Source of the DNA: Pseudomonas fulva
Lineage (GTDB): Bacteria; Pseudomonadota; Gammaproteobacteria; Pseudomonadales; Pseudomonadaceae
DNA length: 63,364 bases
Direction: 5' to 3'
Assembly (NCBI RefSeq): GCF_015680705.1
Contig: NZ_JADNYP010000021.1
Coordinates: 1 to 63,364 of the forward strand
The notes beneath the pieces were generated by a model. It worked only from the letters and a program-made list of their open reading frames with translations, was not told the DNA's origin and made no database searches. Below, piece after piece: positions 45,941-55,555 of this stretch; the first letter of the stretch is position 1, and each line of letters begins with the position of its first letter. A program made the translations under genes and the position numbers.

Positions 45941-46069
45941 CGAAAATCCCTTCCCATGTCAGTTGCTCGATAGACGTCGCGGGCATTTCATTGGTTCAGG
46001 GGGGCTCGCCGGTACCGGCCCGCGGTACCCTGGCGAGACGTTCGCGCGCAAGCACCACGCCAAGCACGC

Positions 46070-47065
46070 CTAGATGCGTTGCTGCCAACGCCAGGCATCG
46101 GTCAGCATGCATTCCAGGCTGCGCCGGGCGGTCCAGCCGAGTTCGCGCGCCGCCTTGCTGGGATCGGCCCAGCATTGCGCGATGTCGCCCAACCGACGCG
46201 GCTCGAAGCTCAGCGGCACGCAGATGCCGGTGGCCTGCTCGAACGCCCCCACGACTTCCAGCACCGAGTGGCCCTGGCCGGTGCCGAAATTCCAGACATG
46301 CACACCGGCATGGGCCTGGAGGAAGCGCAGCGCGCGCAGGTGCCCTTCGGCCAGGTCCACGACATGGACATAGTCGCGGATACCCGTGCCGTCAGGCGTC
46401 GGGTAGTCCCTGCCGAACACGTGTAGCCTATCGCGCTCGCGCCTGGCCACTTGCAGCAGGTAGGGCAACAGGTTGTTGGGCGTGTCGTTGCACTGTTCTC
46501 CCAGCAGCCCCGAGGCATGGGCGCCGATAGGGTTGAAATAGCGCAGCAGGCCGATCGACCAGCGCCGATCCGCGGCAGCCGTGAAGTTCATCACATGCTC
46601 GGCCATGAGCTTGGATTCGCCGTACGGGTTGGTGGGCTGCCCGGTGGGGCAGCTTTCGTCGATCGGCATTCGCGGGCAATCGCCATAGACCGTGGCCGAA
46701 GAGCTGAATACCAGCTTGAAGACGCCCGCCGCGGCCATCGCCTGACACAGGGCCACGCTGCCTCCGACGTTGTTCTCGAAGTACCGCAACGGCTCGCGCA
46801 CGCTTTCACCGACGGCCTTGAGGCCAGCGCAGTGGATCACCGCCTCGATCGGATAATCGGCGAATATGTTGCCCAATGTCTGTGCGTCCCTGACGTCGGC
46901 CAGGATGAAACCCGGTTGCCGTCCGGCAATCTCGGCTATTCTGCCCACACTCTGTTTGCAACTGTTGCAGAGGTTGTCCAGGAGCAGCACATCGTCGCCG
47001 GCAGCCATCACTTCGACCGCCACGTGCGCGCCGATGTAGCCGGCACCGCCTGTAATCAGGATCAT
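46070..47065 (-). CDS. galE: UDP-glucose 4-epimerase GalE
   Basis: This 331-residue short-chain dehydrogenase-type protein has the NAD motif TGGAGYIGAHVAVEVMAAG, catalytic residues in SSSATVYGD and NPYGESKLMAE (Y-x-x-x-K), and FNPIGAHASG. It interconverts UDP-glucose and UDP-galactose. It is divergent from the glycosyltransferase-glf operon and would supply its UDP-galactose. Confidence 0.95.
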   Translation of the reverse strand: MILITGGAGYIGAHVAVEVMAAGDDVLLLDNLCNSCKQSVGRIAEIAGRQPGFILADVRDAQTLGNIFADYPIEAVIHCAGLKAVGESVREPLRYFENNVGGSVALCQAMAAAGVFKLVFSSSATVYGDCPRMPIDESCPTGQPTNPYGESKLMAEHVMNFTAAADRRWSIGLLRYFNPIGAHASGLLGEQCNDTPNNLLPYLLQVARRERDRLHVFGRDYPTPDGTGIRDYVHVVDLAEGHLRALRFLQAHAGVHVWNFGTGQGHSVLEVVGAFEQATGICVPLSFEPRRLGDIAQCWADPSKAARELGWTARRSLECMLTDAWRWQQRI

Positions 47066-47353
47066 CGCATCGTCTCCATGGTTCGCCTGAAGGCCCCGCG
47101 GTCATCGATACGGCAGATGGTGACAGGGAGTATTGCATGCAGTGACGGAGGCCGCCCGCAAGGTGCCTCCTGTAGCTCAGGGCGCGAATCGACGCCATGG
47201 TTCAGTGAAAGTGATCGCCGGGACGCGCATTTCATCGGTTTGGCTGAACGCCGATCATCTACGCTTCTTCCAAGTTTCATCCGAGCCAATGCGCAGCCAT
47301 CCCGGCCTGCGAAGCAGTCATCGGTTCCTGCATGTCCGCAAAGGAGTGACTCG
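47066..47353. other. Divergent intergenic region galE / glycosyltransferase
   Basis: This 288-base gap must hold promoters for both directions. I see no convincing sigma-70 boxes, no coding frame with a ribosome binding site and no repeats. AAGGAG at 47341-47346 is the ribosome binding site of the glycosyltransferase gene. Confidence 0.5.
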
Positions 47354-48526
47354 ATGAATCAGGCAGAACGTTCCATCATTGGCAGCCCGGTATCCACCCA
47401 GCAGCAAGCTGATCCCAAGACCCATCTGCGACCTACCTTGCTGTGCCTTTCGCACTTGCGCTGGGGTTTCGTCTACCAGCGGCCGCAACATGTCATGAGC
47501 CGTCTTGCCCAGGGCTATGACGTGCTGTTCTTCGAAGAGCCGGTGCATCAGCCGATCGCCGCGCCGCGCCTGGATGTCGAGCGCCCCGCGCCCGGCGTGA
47601 CCTTGCTGGTACCCGTGCTTCCCGAGGGGCTCGATGAAACCGAGGCCTGCGCAGCTCAGCGCCAGCTGCTGGACCAGTGGCTCGACACGCATCCGGCCAA
47701 CTCGCTGCTGCTGTGGTACCTGACGCCGATGAGCCTGGCCTTTACCGATCACCTGCAGGCCGAGGTGGTGATCTTCGATTGCATGGACGAACTGTCGGCG
47801 TTCAAGTACGCCCCGCCCGCGCTGGTGGAAATGGAGCGCAAGCTGATGGAACGCGCCGATGTGGTCTTCACCGGTGGCTACAGCCTCTGGGAAGCCAAGC
47901 GCCAGCAGCATGCCAACGTCCATGCCATGCCCAGCAGCGTCGACATCGCGCATTTCGCGGCGGCACGCCAGTCCCTGCCTGAACCTGCCGACCAGGCCGG
48001 AATCGCCCATCCGCGGCTGGGCTTCTTCGGCGTCATCGACGAGCGCTTCGACATCGCGCTGGTGCAGGCCATGGCGCAGCAGCGTCCAGACTGGCAGATC
48101 GTGCTGGTAGGACCGGTGGTCAAGATCGATCCGGCTACCCTGCCGCGCATGCCCAATATCCATTACCTGGGCGGCAAGCGTTACGAAGAGCTGCCCAGCT
48201 ACCTGTCGGGCTGGGACGTCGCGCTCATGCCCTTCGCCCTCAACGAATCGACCCGCTACATCAGCCCGACCAAGACGCCGGAATACCTCGCCGGTGGACG
48301 CCCAGTGGTATCGACACCGATCCGCGACGTCATCGATGGCTATGGCCTGAGCGGCGTGGTGAGCATCGCCGGATCGCCCGGCGCATTCATCGAGGCGGTC
48401 GAGGGCGCGCTGGCCCTGCGCCGCGACCCCGAACGGCTGCTAGCCCTGGCCGACCAGGCCCTGGAAGGCAAGTCCTGGGACCGCACCTGCGCCGACATGA
48501 AGGAGCACATCGAATGCCTAAGGTAA
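47354..48526 (+). CDS. Glycosyltransferase (GT-B fold, GT4-like)
   Basis: This 390-residue soluble protein has an N-terminal half with HLRWGFVYQRPQHVMSRLAQGYDVLFFEEP and VIFDCMDELSAF, and a C-terminal donor-binding half (LGFFGVIDERFDIALV, IHYLGGKRYEELPSYLSGWDVALMPF, TKTPEYLAGGRPVVSTPI). This is the pattern of family 1/4 transferases. The 13-base overlap with glf suggests it uses a galactose or galactofuranose donor, but its specificity cannot be read from sequence. Confidence 0.88.
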   Translation: MNQAERSIIGSPVSTQQQADPKTHLRPTLLCLSHLRWGFVYQRPQHVMSRLAQGYDVLFFEEPVHQPIAAPRLDVERPAPGVTLLVPVLPEGLDETEACAAQRQLLDQWLDTHPANSLLLWYLTPMSLAFTDHLQAEVVIFDCMDELSAFKYAPPALVEMERKLMERADVVFTGGYSLWEAKRQQHANVHAMPSSVDIAHFAAARQSLPEPADQAGIAHPRLGFFGVIDERFDIALVQAMAQQRPDWQIVLVGPVVKIDPATLPRMPNIHYLGGKRYEELPSYLSGWDVALMPFALNESTRYISPTKTPEYLAGGRPVVSTPIRDVIDGYGLSGVVSIAGSPGAFIEAVEGALALRRDPERLLALADQALEGKSWDRTCADMKEHIECLR

Positions 48527-49683
48527 CCTTGCAGCAGGTGGCGGCCGAGCGGTACGACTACCTGATCGTCGGCGCCGGCTTCGCCGGCAGCGTGCTGGCC
48601 GAACGCCTGGCCGCCGGGCTGGGCAAGCGGATCCTGCTGATCGACCGCCGCGACCATGTCGGCGGCAATGCCTTCGATGAACACGACGCTGCGGGCGTGC
48701 TGGTCCATCGCTATGGTCCGCATATCTTCCATACCAATGCGCAGCGCATCGTCGACTACCTGTCCAACTTCACCGACTGGCGCCCCTACGAGCATCGGGT
48801 GCTGGCTCATGTCCGGGAGCGCCTGGTGCCGGTGCCGATCAACCTGACCACGCTCAACCTGCTGTTCGACCTCGACCTGGACGAAGAGCAGGCCCAGGCA
48901 TTGCTGGCCAGGCGCGCAGAGCCCGTGGCCAGCATCCGCACCTCCGAGGACGTGGTGGTCAACCAGATCGGCCGCGAACTCTACGAGCTGTTCTTTCGCG
49001 GCTATACCCGCAAGCAATGGGGCCTGGACCCGTCGCAGCTGGACAAGTCGGTCACTTCACGGGTGCCTACCCGCACCAACCGCGATGATCGCTACTTCAC
49101 CGACAAATACCAGATCATGCCAAAGGACGGCTATACCCGAATGTTCGAGCGCATGCTCGACCACCCGTCGATCGATGTGCTGCTTGGTGTCGATTTCAAG
49201 GCGCTGGGGCAACAGGTCAAGCATGACCAGCTGGTGTATTGCGGCCCGATCGACGAGTATTTCGGCCACTGTTTCGGGCCGTTGCCCTACCGCTCCCTGC
49301 GCTTTCGCCACGAGACCTTGCAGCAGGCGCAGTTCCAGCCGGTCGCGGTGGTCAACTACCCTGACCAGGACGTGCCTCATACCCGGATCACCGAATACAA
49401 GCACCTGACCGGCCAGCAGCATGCCTGTACCAGCATCAGCTACGAATATCCCTGCGCCGAGGGTGACCCCTATTATCCGGTGCCGCGTCCGGAGAACGCC
49501 GAGCTGTACAAGCGTTACCAGGCCCTGGCTCAGGAGCTGGACAACGTGACCTTCCTCGGCAGGCTGGGGACCTACAAGTACTACAACATGGACCAGGTGG
49601 TCGGCCAGGCGCTGGCGCTCTACCAGCGCATCGCCCGGGAAGCGGGCGTCGAAGTGGAAAGCCACGAACAAGAACCTGGCTGA
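48514..49683 (+). CDS. glf: UDP-galactopyranose mutase
   Basis: This 389-residue flavoprotein has the FAD motif DYLIVGAGFAGSVLAERLA, RRDHVGGNAFDEHD, YGPHIFHTN, RGYTRKQWGLDPSQL, PKDGYTRMFERML and the C-terminal GRLGTYKYYNMDQVVGQAL. These are the conserved UGM signatures. It converts UDP-galactopyranose to UDP-galactofuranose, the donor for galactofuranose-containing glycans. Confidence 0.96.
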   Translation: MPKVTLQQVAAERYDYLIVGAGFAGSVLAERLAAGLGKRILLIDRRDHVGGNAFDEHDAAGVLVHRYGPHIFHTNAQRIVDYLSNFTDWRPYEHRVLAHVRERLVPVPINLTTLNLLFDLDLDEEQAQALLARRAEPVASIRTSEDVVVNQIGRELYELFFRGYTRKQWGLDPSQLDKSVTSRVPTRTNRDDRYFTDKYQIMPKDGYTRMFERMLDHPSIDVLLGVDFKALGQQVKHDQLVYCGPIDEYFGHCFGPLPYRSLRFRHETLQQAQFQPVAVVNYPDQDVPHTRITEYKHLTGQQHACTSISYEYPCAEGDPYYPVPRPENAELYKRYQALAQELDNVTFLGRLGTYKYYNMDQVVGQALALYQRIAREAGVEVESHEQEPG

Positions 49684-49815
49684 GCCCAGAGGGCCGCTGC
49701 GCATGGCAGTGCCTGTGCAGCAGCGGCCCGCCTAGCCGGCCCGCCACGCGCCCTGGAACCCAACCGGGCCTTCACCACCGCATCACCCATTCGAACTTCT
49801 CACGAGAACCACGAA

Positions 49816-50940
49816 ATGCGCAGAGGGATCTTCGACAGCTTCGTGATGGCCGGATACGAGTGTTCTTCCCAGCGCCGCGCCGACGGCCGCCGACTCGACC
49901 TGCTGGACTCCACCGGCCACGCGCGCTGGTGCATGCGCGACTACGCGGCACTGGCGCCGATGGGCATCCGCTGCGCTCGCGATGGCGTGCGCTGGCACCT
50001 GATCGAACAGGCGCCGCATGTCTACGACTGGAGCAGTGCGCTGCCGATGTTGCAGGCGGCGCACGACAGCGGCGTGCAGGTCATCTGGGACCTCTGTCAC
50101 TACGGCTATCCCGACGACCTGGACATCTGGCGCCCGGCCTTCGTCGAACGTTTCGCCCGCTTCGCCGGCGCGGTCGCCAGCCTGCTGCGCGAGCTGGGCA
50201 ACGACACACCACTGTTCTGCCCGATCAACGAGATCTCCTTCTGGAGCTGGGCCGGCGGTGAAGTCGGCTACTTCCATCCCACCCAGCACCGTCGCGGCCA
50301 GGAACTCAAGCACCAGCTGGTACGCGCGAGCATCGCGGCGATCGAGGCGATCCGCGAAATCAGCCCGCAGGCGCGCTTCGTCCAGAGCGAGCCGCTGATC
50401 AACGTGCGCAGCCAGTCCCGGAGAACCCGGGATGTGGCCGATGCCGAGGCCTATCGCCAGGCACAGTTCGAAGCCTGGGACCTGCTGGCCGGCCGATGCT
50501 GGCCAGGGCTGGGCGGACGCGAGGACTACCTGGATATCCTCGGCGCGAACTTCTACCCACAGAACCAGTGGTTCCTCAACGGCCCGAAGATCGCGCCAAG
50601 CGACCCGGACTATCGCCCCCTGCAAGGCATGCTGGCCGAGCTTCACCAGCGTTACCAGCGGCCGATCCTGCTGTCGGAAACCGGCGCCGAAGGCAGCATG
50701 CGTCTGCCATGGCTGCGGCATGTCGCCGAGCAGGTGGCGCACGCCATGCGCCGTGGCGTCCCGATCCAGGGGCTGTGCTGGTATCCCTTCCTCGACTATC
50801 CGGGCTGGGACGATGACCGTTATTGCCCGTCCGGCGCCTTCGGCTACCCCGATGCCCAGGGCAGCCGCCTGGCCTGCGACCCGCTGCTGGCCGAGCTGGC
50901 CGCGGTGCAAGCCAGGTTCGCCGGGCCGCTCAGCGACTGA
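49816..50940 (+). CDS. Clan-A glycoside hydrolase (GH1/GH5/GH53-like)
   Basis: This 374-residue protein without signal peptide has a TIM-barrel pattern: RCARDGVRWHLIEQAPHVYDWSSALPML, VIWDLCHYGYPDDLDIWRP, a probable acid/base Glu in FCPINEISFW and a nucleophile Glu in PILLSETGAEGSM. It follows glf on the same strand. A role in trimming or recycling the galactofuranose glycan is possible but unproven; glucosidase activity is an alternative. Confidence 0.8.
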   Translation: MRRGIFDSFVMAGYECSSQRRADGRRLDLLDSTGHARWCMRDYAALAPMGIRCARDGVRWHLIEQAPHVYDWSSALPMLQAAHDSGVQVIWDLCHYGYPDDLDIWRPAFVERFARFAGAVASLLRELGNDTPLFCPINEISFWSWAGGEVGYFHPTQHRRGQELKHQLVRASIAAIEAIREISPQARFVQSEPLINVRSQSRRTRDVADAEAYRQAQFEAWDLLAGRCWPGLGGREDYLDILGANFYPQNQWFLNGPKIAPSDPDYRPLQGMLAELHQRYQRPILLSETGAEGSMRLPWLRHVAEQVAHAMRRGVPIQGLCWYPFLDYPGWDDDRYCPSGAFGYPDAQGSRLACDPLLAELAAVQARFAGPLSD

Positions 50941-51041
50941 GCGGGGCCACGCTGGGCCTGCGACCCCGTGCATCGGCGTGGGTTTGTCCGCTATCGTGTG
51001 CAGTCTTGTCACCGCGATGCCGACCATGAGGCCGTTCCTGC

Positions 51042-51959
51042 ATGCCGATCGACGAAGAGCTCACCCTGAAGAAGCTCGACACTTTCCTGGCCTTCATGCG
51101 CAGCGGCAACCTCGCCCGCGCCGCCAGCGCGCTGTCGACCAGCACGGTCAGCGTGCATCGGGCGATCCATTCCCTGGAGAACGCCCTGCGCTGCCCGCTG
51201 TTCAAGCATGAAGGGCGGCACCTGATCCCGCTGGAAAGCGCCTACGTGCTGGAAAAGAAGGCTCGCCAGCTGCTCCAGGATGCCGAACAGATGGTTCGCC
51301 AGACGCGCGAAGCGGCAGGTTTCTATGCCGAACGCTTCAAGCTCGGCGCGCTCTACTCGCTGACGGTCAGGACCGTACCGAAGCTGGTCATGGGCCTGAA
51401 ACTGCGGCGCAGCGCGCTGAACATCGACCTGAACCTCGGTTCGAACCTCGACTTGATGCATCGGCTGAAAAGCCACGAACTCGATGCCATCCTCGTTTCG
51501 CTGGATGAAAGCGTGCGCGATCCGGCGTGCGAGCAGCTACCGCTGTTTTCCGATGACATATTCCTGGCCGTGCCGACCGACTCGCCATTCGCCGAACAGG
51601 CCGAGGTCGACCTGGCCGACCTGGCCGATTCGACTTTCATCACCTTGAGCCGAGGGTTCGCCACCCACCGTGACGGCGCCCAGGTCTTCCAGCAGGCCGG
51701 CTTCGAGCCGCAGGTCGCCATGCAAGTCAACGATATCTTCACCCTGCTCAGCATGGTCAGTTCCGGGGTCGGCTACGCCCTGTTGCCAGGGCGCATCGCC
51801 GCGGTCTATGAAAACCGCATCCGCCTGATCGCACTGCAACCGCGCTACCGTCTGCAACAGCACATCGGCGTGGTCTTCCTCAAGGCCCGGGAGCGCGAGC
51901 CGAACCTGCTGGCCCTGCTGGCCGAATGCAGGATGTATCGGCGCGAGCAGGATGCCTGA
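51042..51959 (+). CDS. mdcR: LysR-family regulator of malonate use
   Basis: This 305-residue protein has an N-terminal winged helix (TLKKLDTFLAFMRSGNLARAASALSTSTVSVHRAIHSLENAL) and a LysR effector domain. It lies convergent to the transporter end of the mdc operon, as in other pseudomonads. It most likely activates mdc genes with malonate. A TTAC-N7-GTAA box lies before mdcA (59296-59310). Confidence 0.93.
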   Translation: MPIDEELTLKKLDTFLAFMRSGNLARAASALSTSTVSVHRAIHSLENALRCPLFKHEGRHLIPLESAYVLEKKARQLLQDAEQMVRQTREAAGFYAERFKLGALYSLTVRTVPKLVMGLKLRRSALNIDLNLGSNLDLMHRLKSHELDAILVSLDESVRDPACEQLPLFSDDIFLAVPTDSPFAEQAEVDLADLADSTFITLSRGFATHRDGAQVFQQAGFEPQVAMQVNDIFTLLSMVSSGVGYALLPGRIAAVYENRIRLIALQPRYRLQQHIGVVFLKAREREPNLLALLAECRMYRREQDA

Positions 51960-51971
51960 ACCGCGACGGGC

Positions 51972-52736
51972 TCACCCCACCAGGGCACGTACGCAGAAGT
52001 AGAGAATGGACGGCCCCATCAGGCAGCCAAGTCCGGTGTGGAAAGTTGCGGTCAGCGCACCGTACGGCACCAGCCTGCGATCGGTCGCCGCCAAGCCTGC
52101 CGTGACCCCTGAGACGGTGCCGGCCAGGCCGCCGAAGACCATCGCCGAGCGGGGGTTGTCGAGCGCCAGCAGGCGCGCCGATACCGGCGTGAAGACCATG
52201 ACCAGGATCGCCTTGATCAGGCCGGTGGCGATCGACAGGGCCATGACATCGGAGCTGGCGCCCAGCGCAGCGCCAGTGACCGGGCCGACGATATAGGTCA
52301 CCGCGCCCGCCCCGATGGTGGTCATGCTGACCGCATCGCGATAGCCGAAGGCCCAGGCCACCGCGGCACCGACGATGAACGGCAGCACCGTACCGAGCAG
52401 CAGCGCCAGCGCGCCAATCATGCCGGCCTTGCGCGCCTCGGTGGCCTGGACCTCGAAGGCCGTGGCGACGATCGCGAAATCACGCAGCATCGCGCCCCCC
52501 ATCAGCCCGATGCCGGAGAACAAGGCCAGGTCCGCCAGGCCCTTCTGCCCCCCGGTAAGGGTACCGCCCACCCAGGCGAGCACCAGGCCGATGACGATGG
52601 CGATGGCCGAGCCATGGACCCGCCCGAACGTCAGGTGCCGGGATAGCAGCACCGACAGCCACATGATCGCGCCGACCACGGCGAAGGCCGTGACCAGGCC
52701 GTTGTGCTCCAGCGCCTTGTCGATGATCTCGAGCAT
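51972..52736 (-). CDS. madM: Malonate transporter subunit MadM/MdcM
   Basis: This 254-residue protein has about seven to eight membrane helices with glycine-rich loops (TIGAGAVTYIVGPVTGAALGASSDVM, GLAGTVSGVTAGLAATDRRLVPYGALTATFHTG), as in the MadM family. It follows madL after one base. The two subunits together take up malonate with a cation. Confidence 0.94.
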   Translation of the reverse strand: MLEIIDKALEHNGLVTAFAVVGAIMWLSVLLSRHLTFGRVHGSAIAIVIGLVLAWVGGTLTGGQKGLADLALFSGIGLMGGAMLRDFAIVATAFEVQATEARKAGMIGALALLLGTVLPFIVGAAVAWAFGYRDAVSMTTIGAGAVTYIVGPVTGAALGASSDVMALSIATGLIKAILVMVFTPVSARLLALDNPRSAMVFGGLAGTVSGVTAGLAATDRRLVPYGALTATFHTGLGCLMGPSILYFCVRALVG

Positions 52737-52737
52737 G

Positions 52738-53160
52738 TCAGCGACCTCCCGCCGGCACGGCCTGCGTCGCGGCAGCGGTGCTCGGCTCCAGCGCAGGCAG
52801 CGGCTCGCCACGGTGGGTCCGGCTGATCAGCGCGATGGTAGCGCCGCAGACCAGTACCGCGCCAACGGCCGCGATCAGCGCCACCGGCCCTCCGTGCAAG
52901 GCCGTTACCACGTTCTGCTGGGCCGCCATCGCTACTACCACGGGGATGTACAGTGCGCCCCAGAAGCCGACGCCGAATTCGCACTCCTTGCTCATGCCAC
53001 CGTGCCGATGCATGTACAGCCGTGCGCAGATCAGCAGGATCATGGCGATGCCGACCCCGCCCACATTGGATTTCACGCCGAGCAGCACGCCCAGCAGATC
53101 GCCGACGATGACGCCGGCAAGCGTGCATACCGCCAATAGAGCCACACCATAAATGATCAT
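52738..53160 (-). CDS. madL: Malonate transporter subunit MadL/MdcL
   Basis: This 140-residue protein has about four membrane helices (IIYGVALLAVCTLAGVIVGDLLGVLLGVKSNVGGVGIAMILLI...), typical of MadL. It pairs with the adjacent madM gene. Confidence 0.94.
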   Translation of the reverse strand: MIIYGVALLAVCTLAGVIVGDLLGVLLGVKSNVGGVGIAMILLICARLYMHRHGGMSKECEFGVGFWGALYIPVVVAMAAQQNVVTALHGGPVALIAAVGAVLVCGATIALISRTHRGEPLPALEPSTAAATQAVPAGGR

Positions 53161-53218
53161 TGTCGTTGTCCTCGGTCTCGTGTCGAAGTGGCTTGTTATT
53201 GTCCTTCGAGAAACAGGC

Positions 53219-54139
53219 TCATCGCTGGCGGGTCACCTCCTGGCGCAACAGCGCGTCGAGGGTATCGGCACGGGTATCTTCGACCGCCACCACCCGTCCC
53301 TGTTCGAACACGGGCCGAGCCAGGCCGCTGAGCACGCTGCCCGGCGGCAGTTCGACGTGCAGGCGCGCGCCACGCTCGTAGGCGCTGCGCAACGTGGCAC
53401 GCCAGTCGACCACCCGGGCCATGTTGCCGGCCAGGTCGTCGGCCAGGCGCAGCGGGTCGAACAGCGGACGCGCCGTGCTGCCACTGAGGTAGGTGATCCG
53501 GGGTCGGCGCAGGCTGACCTCGGCGAAGGCCGCGGCGAGCTCCCGGGCAGGCGCATCGAGCAATGCGCAGTGTGACGGAACGCTCACCGCCAGCCGACGG
53601 GCCATGCCGCGGCCGATGCCACGGGCCCTGGCCGCGACTTCGGCCATGGCCGTATCGCTACCGGCGATCACGATCTGCGAATCACTGTTGAGGTTGGCAA
53701 GGTAGACCGGGCCGCCGACATCCTCGAGCAGGCGTTCGACGCTGGGCAGGTCCAGGCCGCTGAGCGCGGTCATGCCGTAGCCGGCAGGATAGGCGCGCTG
53801 CATCAGCTCGCCGCGCAAGGCCACCAGGCGCACGGCATCGGCCAGTTCCAGCGCATCGGCGCTCACCGCCGCGGCGTAGGCACCGATGGACAGGCCGGCG
53901 ACCAGGTCCGGGGCCGGGCTGCGGCGCATCAGCCAGCGTGCCCAGGCGACCCCGGCCAGCAACAGGCACAGCTGTACGGCGCGCGTCGCCTGCAAGGCTT
54001 CGGGGCTGTCGAGCGCCAGGACCTGCTCGCCCAGCACATCGCTGGCCTGCTCGAGCACGCCGCCAGCGTCGTCAGGCAGGCGGTGCAGCATGCCGGGCTG
54101 CTGGGCGCCCTGTCCGGGGAACACGAACAGACTGCTCAT
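53219..54139 (-). CDS. mdcH: Malonate decarboxylase epsilon subunit (malonyl-CoA:ACP transacylase)
   Basis: This 306-residue FabD-like protein has FVFPGQGAQQPGML, the active-site serine in AGLSIGAYAAAV, the Arg in ALRGELMQ and the His in VSVPSHCALLD. MdcH charges the decarboxylase ACP with malonyl from malonyl-CoA to start the cycle. It overlaps mdcG by ATGA. Confidence 0.95.
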   Translation of the reverse strand: MSSLFVFPGQGAQQPGMLHRLPDDAGGVLEQASDVLGEQVLALDSPEALQATRAVQLCLLLAGVAWARWLMRRSPAPDLVAGLSIGAYAAAVSADALELADAVRLVALRGELMQRAYPAGYGMTALSGLDLPSVERLLEDVGGPVYLANLNSDSQIVIAGSDTAMAEVAARARGIGRGMARRLAVSVPSHCALLDAPARELAAAFAEVSLRRPRITYLSGSTARPLFDPLRLADDLAGNMARVVDWRATLRSAYERGARLHVELPPGSVLSGLARPVFEQGRVVAVEDTRADTLDALLRQEVTRQR

Positions 54140-54762
54140 GCTACCCGCTCCTGCTCCGGTCGTGCCCGCGCCGCCCATGGATCGCTGACCAGGCGCGCGC
54201 CGTCGATGGCCTTGAGCAGCACGCGTGGCGAGGCGCCAGCCCACTCGCGCAGGGCAATGGCACCGGCTGGCGTCTCCAGTTGCAGGTCGACACGGCACGC
54301 CAGCCGATCCAGCCTGGCAAGCCACGCTCGCGCCTGCTCGCGAGCGATCGGCAGCGGTGCGTGCAGCACCAGGTCAAGGTCGCTGCGGGCATGCAGCACT
54401 GGCTGGCCGGTCGCCAGCTGGTAGCCCACGCTGCCGGTAGGTCCCCATGCACAACCGCAGGCATCAAGCCAGGGTTCGACCTGGGCAAGCGCGCGCAATG
54501 CCGGCCAGTCGTCCCGGCCACGCCAGCGGAGCATTTGCGGCGTTGTCCTGGCGCTGACCCAGGCCCGCCTCATGAAACAGGCCAGACGTTCGTCCCGGCG
54601 TTCGCCGCGCAGACCTACCGCGACCATGTGCGGCTCTGCCAGGGCTCGCCGCACCACCACCGGATGCCCTGCCGCCACCACCTGCCATGCCCATGCCGGC
54701 GCGTCGGCGGGCAAGGCGTCCGGCGTCAGGCCCCAGAGCAGGTCGTGTGGGCGCAGCTTCAC
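54136..54762 (-). CDS. mdcG: Phosphoribosyl-dephospho-CoA transferase MdcG
   Basis: A GTG start gives 208 residues. The nucleotidyltransferase motif is visible in GSVGYQLATGQPVLHARSDLDLVLHAP. MdcG attaches the prosthetic group made by MdcB to a serine of the ACP MdcC. Both ends overlap or touch the neighbours. Confidence 0.93.
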   Translation of the reverse strand: MKLRPHDLLWGLTPDALPADAPAWAWQVVAAGHPVVVRRALAEPHMVAVGLRGERRDERLACFMRRAWVSARTTPQMLRWRGRDDWPALRALAQVEPWLDACGCAWGPTGSVGYQLATGQPVLHARSDLDLVLHAPLPIAREQARAWLARLDRLACRVDLQLETPAGAIALREWAGASPRVLLKAIDGARLVSDPWAARARPEQERVA

Positions 54763-54763
54763 C

Positions 54764-55555
54764 TCAGGCCTCCCGCCATTCGGCGCGCAGGCGCCGGCGA
54801 ACCTCGCGGGAAGCCTGGCGATGTTCGCCGTGCAGGCGTGAAGCAAGGTCGGTCGATTCGCCGATGTCCTGCAGGGCCTCGACCAGACAGGCGTTTACCT
54901 TGGCCAGGTCGTCGGCGCCTGGCGCCTGCGCATCGGCGACCGCCAGGCGGCGCCAGAGCAGGCCCAGCGACGCGTAGCTGGCCAGGTCGTAGGCCATCGG
55001 CGGCACTTCGGCGGCCAGGCGTTCCAGCTCATCCACGCTGCGCAAGGTGATGCGCGCCGCCGCGGCCTTGCCCATGGCATGCACCATGACCCCATCGTCG
55101 TCCAGCGCGATCAGCCGCTGGGCCTGGTAGCCATGGGCGAGAAAAGCGCCGGACATGGCCTTGCCCACCAGCAGCCCGATCAGTGGATGCCCGGCCAGGC
55201 GGGCCCGGGCATAGGCGTCGACGGCACCGGCCAGGGCCTGGTGGATACCCAGGGCTTCTTCGCGCCGGCCGTAGGCTTGGCTGGGGACGTCGATGATCGC
55301 TACCAGCGCGCGCGGCTGGCCGCCCCGGTCCGCCTCGATGGCTTGATCCACGGCCTTGGCCAGCCCCCAACCCTCGAGCAGGCCGACTTCGCCGGCGCGC
55401 GCGCGAGGGAACGGATTGTCCGGGTCAGGCACCACGGCGATGAAGCGCACCGGGCGATTGCCCAGCTCGCCGTCGACGACCTGCACGGAGGCAGGGAAAC
55501 CTGGGCGTGACGGGCCGTCAGCCAGTCCGCTCAGCCAGTTCCAGGCACGGCTCAT
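54764..55555 (-). CDS. mdcE: Malonate decarboxylase gamma subunit
   Basis: This 263-residue carboxyltransferase-like subunit has QPRALVAIIDVPSQAYGRREEALGIHQALAGAVDAYARARLAGHPLIGLLVGKAMSGAFLAHGYQAQRLIAL. With MdcD it decarboxylates malonyl-ACP to acetyl-ACP. It overlaps mdcD by 4 bases. Confidence 0.95.
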   Translation of the reverse strand: MSRAWNWLSGLADGPSRPGFPASVQVVDGELGNRPVRFIAVVPDPDNPFPRARAGEVGLLEGWGLAKAVDQAIEADRGGQPRALVAIIDVPSQAYGRREEALGIHQALAGAVDAYARARLAGHPLIGLLVGKAMSGAFLAHGYQAQRLIALDDDGVMVHAMGKAAAARITLRSVDELERLAAEVPPMAYDLASYASLGLLWRRLAVADAQAPGADDLAKVNACLVEALQDIGESTDLASRLHGEHRQASREVRRRLRAEWREA

